Assembly: GCA_036787835.1 (NCBI GenBank)
Contig: DAIQON010000016.1
Coordinates: 1 to 24,637 of the forward strand
Length of the DNA: 24,637 bases
Reading direction: 5' to 3'
DNA from: DAIQON01 sp036787835
GTDB taxonomy: Bacteria; Patescibacteriota; Saccharimonadia; Saccharimonadales; UBA4665
This document shows, one piece after another, positions 20,711-24,637 of this stretch. Under the pieces are notes generated by a model. The model did no database searches and was not told the DNA's origin. It was given only the letters and a program-made list of their open reading frames with translations. Position 1 is the first letter of the stretch; every line of letters starts with the position of its first letter. The position numbers and the translations under genes were made by a program.

Positions 20711-22011
20711 AGGTCAATAAGTCCTACGTTAGGTAAATCACTGAATTTCTGGATGATTAAGTCTGTAAGTTTAATATGTTTCTTTTCGTCTACCTGTTCC
20801 AGTAGTTTACTTATTATTGCCGCGGACCAGCTAATTGTTCTAGGACTATAAACAGCAACCATGGTAAATATTGAAATTAACACTTCAAAGTCAACTTTCT
20901 TAAAGTATTTAGCATTATCTAATCGATCAAAAAAACTACCAAGTTCTTTTAGAACAAGACCAGAGTTAGGATATTTTCTACTTAGTTGATAGATCCTTAA
21001 AGCTTCTTTCTGATAATATTGTTGGATTGGAGCCGTAATGATTGAGTCTATTTTTTCGGATTTTAAACTAGACGTAATTACGTCATCACTACCCTTTGTT
21101 TTACCCGGATGCATCTTCAGGCCTAATTGAAAGAGTACTTGGTTGAGTTCACGTAGTATTTTATGACCAGTAGGTGGGTTATTAGTCATAATTCTATAAT
21201 CATCCCTGTATCGCAAAATGTGATGGTCATCTTTATTAACACCAAGACTATCTAGGCGTTCCGTCAGTTTTAGGTCTGAATATCCCAGTAGTATTTCTGC
21301 GAGAAAATCCATAAGAACACTACCTTGAGGTATACCATTAGTTTGACCATTGTTCATACCTTGTAGTTTTGTGTCTATCTGGGACCCTAACGTATTACTT
21401 TCTTTTTTGACCAAACGATCAGCCTTTACACCATCTCTCCCGTCCTTATGGAGAGCCCATTCTATCGAATGCGTATATATTGATCCGTAACAGTCAGTTA
21501 TGTCTGTCGAGTAAATATATGCATACTCTAGTGCTCTGCGTAAAGATTGTTGCTCTATGTTTTCCCACCAATTCTTAATTGACGAAACCCTGTCAGAATC
21601 GTCATCAACAGACTGTCTTGGTATGCCTATACATTGAACGTTACTTTTAGAAAAATCCATAAATCTGTCAACAATTGTTTGCCAATTGTCTTTTTCGGTC
21701 ATCAAATTTACTAAGTCAACGTATAAGAATGGATGAATAAGCTCTAACGGTCTCCAAGAGTAAGCACCATCTTTATTGCTAAGAATCGTATAATTAACAC
21801 CTTCGAATTTAGCGGGATATAAGGGCCTTCCTTTTTCGTCTTTTTCGCATATGTCAGCAAGTTGCTTATTGCTTATCTCGGCACTTACAAACGTAAGTAA
21901 CTGGTCAAAGTGTAAATAAGGAGGAACATCAATACTCACATAACTTCTATCTTTCAGAAAAAAGGATTTTGCGTCAGATGAATCCAATAGCGTAATTTTC
22001 TTTGAGGGCAT
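20683..22011 (-). CDS. Defence-type (unknown-group) reverse transcriptase
   Basis: 442 aa. RT palm motifs are intact: catalytic Asp170 in STDITDCYGSIYTHS, NGIPQGSVLMDFLAE (residues 225-239), and LRYRDDYRI with Y268-R-D-D271 in place of YADD. LGLKMHPGKTKG is the thumb-side block. The YRDD and YGSIYTHSI features point to the unknown-group RTs linked to phage defence, which lack group II intron maturase or retron domains; DRT4/UG15 is my closest recollection, not a firm class. -10 TAGAAT (22018-22023) lies 6 nt before the ATG. It probably acts alone, as no effector gene is adjacent; its C-terminus continues in another frame. Confidence 0.85.
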   Translation of the reverse strand: MPSKKITLLDSSDAKSFFLKDRSYVSIDVPPYLHFDQLLTFVSAEISNKQLADICEKDEKGRPLYPAKFEGVNYTILSNKDGAYSWRPLELIHPFLYVDLVNLMTEKDNWQTIVDRFMDFSKSNVQCIGIPRQSVDDDSDRVSSIKNWWENIEQQSLRRALEYAYIYSTDITDCYGSIYTHSIEWALHKDGRDGVKADRLVKKESNTLGSQIDTKLQGMNNGQTNGIPQGSVLMDFLAEILLGYSDLKLTERLDSLGVNKDDHHILRYRDDYRIMTNNPPTGHKILRELNQVLFQLGLKMHPGKTKGSDDVITSSLKSEKIDSIITAPIQQYYQKEALRIYQLSRKYPNSGLVLKELGSFFDRLDNAKYFKKVDFEVLISIFTMVAVYSPRTISWSAAIISKLLEQVDEKKHIKLTDLIIQKFSDLPNVGLIDLWLQRISGR

Positions 22012-22379
22012 GATCTTATTCTACTACTTACATTTTAAAAGTTCGGATCTTGGCAAAGATGTTATTATTACACTTCTTCCCAGGTTTTCTTTTCAGTAAC
22101 TCATAGGCACGAAATTAACTTATATAGAATATATAATAAAGAGGTCAAAAAGGTTAAAATTAACGGATAAGCAGAAGGCTTCTAACATTCCAACCGACTG
22201 GAAGGTTAACTCATACATTCACTTCAACACACTTATACATACACCATCCTATATGTATATATAGTAGAGGGTGACAAATTAAGAGAATTAACAGATAAGG
22301 AAAGTCACGAAATACTTGTTTACGGCTACAAGTCTTTCAATGTGCAATTTAGACTATTATTACTGTCAAAACTTACTAA
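22012..22379. other. 368-nt AT-rich gap upstream of the RT
   Basis: No gene is supported. Two loosely similar stretches (22140-22176 and 22266-22302, sharing AATTAAC, GATAAG and nearby A-rich blocks) could be repeats within a non-coding RNA or the remains of coding sequence: one frame reads GDKLRELTDKESHEILVYGY but has no start. The RT promoter lies at its left edge. A non-coding RNA that partners the RT is possible and unproven. Confidence 0.3.
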
Positions 22380-22604
22380 TTATTTGATACTACTAAGCAG
22401 ATCGTCCGGTTTTTTACTAAGTGCTTTTGCAATCTTAATTATCACTTCAAGGCTTGGGTTTCGTTCGCCACGTTCTAGAAATCCCATATAGCTACGGTCA
22501 ACGCCTATCTTGTCAGCTAACATTTGCTGGGTCATATCTTGCTCTAAACGAAGCTGTTTAATTCGTTTACCGAACTTAACATGATCAATAGAAACTGGTT
22601 TCAT
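22380..22604 (-). CDS. XRE-family repressor beside recombinase 2
   Basis: 74 aa, one Cro/CI helix-turn-helix: FGKRIKQLRLEQDMTQQMLA, DKIGVDRSYMGFLERGERNP, then SLEVIIKIAKAL. -10 TATTAT (22612-22617) is 7 nt before the ATG, so the mRNA is probably leaderless. It is divergent from the recombinase 2 module, with a perfect palindrome between (22638-22650): a classic arrangement for a repressor that holds an integration/excision operon silent and controls itself. Confidence 0.9.
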   Translation of the reverse strand: MKPVSIDHVKFGKRIKQLRLEQDMTQQMLADKIGVDRSYMGFLERGERNPSLEVIIKIAKALSKKPDDLLSSIK

Positions 22605-22637
22605 AGCTAATATAATACACTACCTGTGGATAAATGA

Positions 22638-22676
22638 CTACTGACAGTAGCATTGAAATAAAATATCTGATACAAT
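22638..22676 (+). promoter_or_regulatory. Palindromic operator and recombinase 2 promoter
   Basis: CTACTGACAGTAG (22638-22650) is a perfect 13-bp palindrome centred on one base. An extended -10, TGATACAAT (22668-22676), ends 6 nt before the ATG of the small partner gene. Just upstream is TGTGGATAA (22625-22633), a DnaA-box-like site also present before recombinase 1. The palindrome is the likely XRE binding site. Confidence 0.6.
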
Positions 22677-22682
22677 GGGACT

Positions 22683-22892
22683 ATGAGTAGTCATGAGGGT
22701 AACACGACCACTGCTGAGACTGAAAGTATAGAGCGTCTAAGACGGATACTTGAGAGTGAGCAACAACGACAAATAGCTTATGAAGAAGCTTTCGAAGTAG
22801 CACAGCTTTTAATCAACTTTTATGACAGCCTGGCTGACAATACACTAGGTCTCGGCCAAGAGCTTGGGACGGAAGGCGAATATGGAAACTAA
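22683..22892 (+). CDS. Small helical protein paired with recombinase 2
   Basis: 69 aa, paralogue of the 13616-13810 product: IERLRRILESEQQRQIAYEE, then AFEVAQLLINFYDSLADNT. Probably leaderless (TACAAT box 6 nt upstream). Its last codons overlap the recombinase start by 11 nt, which couples their translation. Constant pairing with a serine recombinase suggests a control or accessory role in recombination (inference). Confidence 0.75.
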   Translation: MSSHEGNTTTAETESIERLRRILESEQQRQIAYEEAFEVAQLLINFYDSLADNTLGLGQELGTEGEYGN

Positions 22893-24564
22893 ACAAAAAA
22901 CTGCTTTAAAACAGACCGATTGCGTCTTAATGGCACGAGTATCTAGTCGAGAACAAGAAGTTGAAGGATATTCATTGCCGGCTCAAGTACGTTTGCTAAA
23001 AGATTACTGCTTGCGAAAGGACTTAAACCCTGTAAAAATATTCGAAATATCTGAATCAGCCTCTGGCAGGAAACAACGAGAGCTGTTTAATGAAATTATT
23101 AAATACATTGCTGAGAATAAAATAAAGGTGCTTGTTTGCGAAAAAGTAGATTGTCTAACACGTAACTTTAAAGATGCCGTCATGATCGATGAGTGGCTTG
23201 AATCAAACGAGAATCATCAAGTCCATCTTGTTAAAAATACTCTCATTCTCCACAAGTATTCTCGCTCTACCGAAAAGCTAAACTGGGGGCTACATGTTCT
23301 ATTTGCTAAGAACCAGATAGATAATCTACGCGAAGAAGTAGATAAAGGTATGCGAGAGAAGCTAGAGCAAGGCTGGTTGCCTGGTAAGCCACATACTGGC
23401 TACAAAACCGTGGGTGATTCAGGTCATAAGATACACGTTCAAGATGCCACTATGGCACCTTTAATTGAGGTGATGTTTAAGCTATATGACACTGGTAACT
23501 ATCCACTGACTCGTCTTGTTAAGACTATGGACGAGAAAGGATTACGGACTCACTTTGGTAGGCCAGTTATAAAGAGCCAGATGCACCGCATGCTCAGAAA
23601 TCAGTTCTACATCGGTAAAATTCCCTGGAAAGGACGACTATATAGTGGCAAACACGAGCCGATCATTAGCCAGGAGCTTTTCGACAGTGTTCAAAGGCGC
23701 CTAACCAGAAAAACACCAGCTAAGTATAGTAAGCACAACCCATTATTTAAGGGTCTAATGCATTGTGCCGAGTGTAGCGGAACTATTACGTGGGAGATTC
23801 AAAAGGACCACTGGTATGGTCACTGTAATCACTACAGGCCTTGTAGTCAGAAGACATATATCCGCTCAGAAGAAATTGAGTCACAGCTACTTGAAGAGTT
23901 CGAGGTTCTGGTTTCTCCATCTCCTCACATTATCGCTTGGGTAAAGGAAGAACTACGAGCAAAACATCAGGCTGATATGGAAATGCAACAAAACTTAAGA
24001 CTACAGTTAGAGGATCGTTCTAAGCAGTTGGCCAGGCGAGATGACATTCTATACGAAGACAGACTAGATAGCCGTATAAGCAGCTCTCAATATGATCAGA
24101 AGCACCAAGAGATAGTTAACGAGCAAGAAACAATTACAAACAAGCTCAGTACTATCAATAATCACTTCTTAACTATTCTAGAGAAAGGCATCAATATCCT
24201 AGACTTATCTCAGAATGCAGCCCAGATATACAAGTCTAAGTCAGATGATGAGCGCAGGGCGTTACTAGGGGACTTATTTTCGAACCTACTTCTAAAAGAC
24301 AAATCTCTAGAGGTAAAATGTACTCCATTAGTCAAAGCTATAGCTAGAAGGGTAGAAAAGGAGAAATGGATAATAAACAATTTCGAACGGCCTAAAAGTA
24401 GCAAATTAACAGATGAAGAGTTGATAAAAGGGACTGTGAGTCCCTTATGGCTGGGGATGAGGGATTCGAACCCCCGATCCTGGGACCAGAACCCAGTGCC
24501 TTACCGCTTGGCCATTCCCCATCATCTAAAATTACCCCTGTTATTATACCTCTGCTACCGTTAA
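22882..24564 (+). CDS. Large serine recombinase 2, frame runs through the tRNA gene
   Basis: 560 aa from the ATG giving METKQKTALK (SD-like GGAAGG upstream); an in-frame ATG at 22864 is less likely. ARVSSREQEVEGYSLPAQ holds nucleophile Ser21; KVDCLTRNFKDA, LEQGWLPGKPHTGYKT and a zinc ribbon (HCAECSG, then HCNHYRPC) follow, then a coiled coil. Close paralogue of recombinase 1. The last 39 codons or so (from LWLGMRDSNPR) are the att site and tRNA-Gln read in antisense, so the native C-terminus differs when the element is excised. It is the likely integrase of the island, targeting tRNA-Gln. Confidence 0.92.
   Translation: METKQKTALKQTDCVLMARVSSREQEVEGYSLPAQVRLLKDYCLRKDLNPVKIFEISESASGRKQRELFNEIIKYIAENKIKVLVCEKVDCLTRNFKDAVMIDEWLESNENHQVHLVKNTLILHKYSRSTEKLNWGLHVLFAKNQIDNLREEVDKGMREKLEQGWLPGKPHTGYKTVGDSGHKIHVQDATMAPLIEVMFKLYDTGNYPLTRLVKTMDEKGLRTHFGRPVIKSQMHRMLRNQFYIGKIPWKGRLYSGKHEPIISQELFDSVQRRLTRKTPAKYSKHNPLFKGLMHCAECSGTITWEIQKDHWYGHCNHYRPCSQKTYIRSEEIESQLLEEFEVLVSPSPHIIAWVKEELRAKHQADMEMQQNLRLQLEDRSKQLARRDDILYEDRLDSRISSSQYDQKHQEIVNEQETITNKLSTINNHFLTILEKGINILDLSQNAAQIYKSKSDDERRALLGDLFSNLLLKDKSLEVKCTPLVKAIARRVEKEKWIINNFERPKSSKLTDEELIKGTVSPLWLGMRDSNPRSWDQNPVPYRLAIPHHLKLPLLLYLCYR
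24448..24473 (-). other. attR within the tRNA-Gln 3' end
   Basis: 26 bp identical to 48-73, covering CCA, discriminator, acceptor 3' strand and most of the T arm. The insertion leaves the tRNA intact because this copy restores its 3' end. Confidence 0.85.
24448..24521 (-). tRNA. trnQ: tRNA-Gln (anticodon CTG)
   Basis: 74 nt including an encoded CCA. Starts TGGGGAA, typical of bacterial tRNA-Gln; D arm AGCGGTAAGGC, anticodon stem CTGGG/CCCAG around TTCTGGT giving anticodon CTG, T arm GGTTCGAATCC, acceptor end ATCCCCA, discriminator G. The last acceptor pair (7-66) is A-A. Promoter on the minus strand: TTGGCA (24566-24571), 17-bp spacer, TATAAT (24543-24548). It is the integration target of the island and overlaps the recombinase 2 frame in antisense. 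Confidence 0.95.
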
Positions 24565-24605
24565 ATGCCAACTGGGGTTATACTTATGTTAATGAAGGTG
24601 CGTTT

Positions 24606-24637
24606 ATGAAATTGGAGAAAGAGGCAGTCAAGCACCG
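24606..24637 (+). CDS. Start of a chromosomal gene (partial)
   Basis: ATG 24606 opens MKLEKEAVKH and runs off the window. An AAGGTG lies 8 nt upstream and a TTATACT box further up. Too short to name; it is outside the island, beyond the tRNA. Confidence 0.4.
   Translation, partial: MKLEKEAVKH

Noticed and set aside
20683..22604. Retron
   Set aside because: The RT lacks the retron-type sequence pattern and no clear msr-msd inverted repeats were found upstream.
1..24637. CRISPR array
   Set aside because: No set of evenly spaced direct repeats; the repeats found are gene tails, operators, att copies and RNA leaders.
1..24637. Alternative genetic code (TGA as glycine, as in some CPR lineages)
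   Set aside because: TGA ends recombinase 1, the P-loop kinase and others at normal family lengths, and no recognisable protein needs read-through.

Overview
The window looks like an integrative genomic island of about 24.4 kb in a Patescibacteria/CPR bacterium, most likely Saccharibacteria-like. That assignment is an inference from the many tiny or unknown genes, the mostly leaderless transcription signals, the archaeal-type ProRS and the family resemblances; nothing here proves the taxon. The standard code is used (TGA stops end recognisable proteins at normal lengths).

Edges: an intact tRNA-Gln(CTG) gene lies on the minus strand at 24448-24521, and the last 26 bp of that gene are repeated exactly at 48-73. 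The two copies are the expected att pair of an element inserted at a tRNA 3' end. Shorter or decayed copies of the same tRNA end at 477-492, 1430-1441 and 15385-15416 suggest several insertions stacked at this locus. Two large serine recombinases, each preceded by a small paralogous gene, end beside such sites (13616-15315 next to 15385; 22683-24564 running into the tRNA).

Layout. 97-2140: small membrane protein, gene relics, an unknown protein, and a membrane-anchored Mrr-type nuclease. 2147-4625: XRE regulator, small unknowns, a three-TM protein, a relic resembling a HAD-like C-terminus. 4751-13359: mostly unknown genes in a mosaic, held together by repeats: two copies of a roughly 45-nt hairpin-terminator unit, four copies of an 18-bp repeat derived from the 3' end of a Replic_Relax-type gene, and an intact plus a broken copy of a small DUF7249-like gene. 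11036-11154 and 15451-15577 hold two inverted copies of a structured RNA leader that can pair with its own Shine-Dalgarno sequence. 13549-15428: tandem operator, small gene, recombinase 1, short ORF running into the att relic. 15640-17648: T-box leader, CsaA-like tRNA-binding protein and prolyl-tRNA synthetase. 17827-20368: two APH-fold kinases and a P-loop kinase, with gene-tail relics between. 20459-22011: a defence-type (unknown-group) reverse transcriptase whose C-terminus is in another frame. 22380-24564: XRE repressor, palindromic operator, small gene, recombinase 2.

How it fits together: the recombinase modules probably move the island; XRE proteins and operators probably control them; the RT and Mrr nuclease are plausible defence cargo; the T-box-csaA-proS unit and the kinases are metabolic or resistance-like cargo. 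The mosaic in the middle looks like a site where genes are exchanged between conserved flanks, with the flanking repeat supplying a -35 box to several incoming genes.
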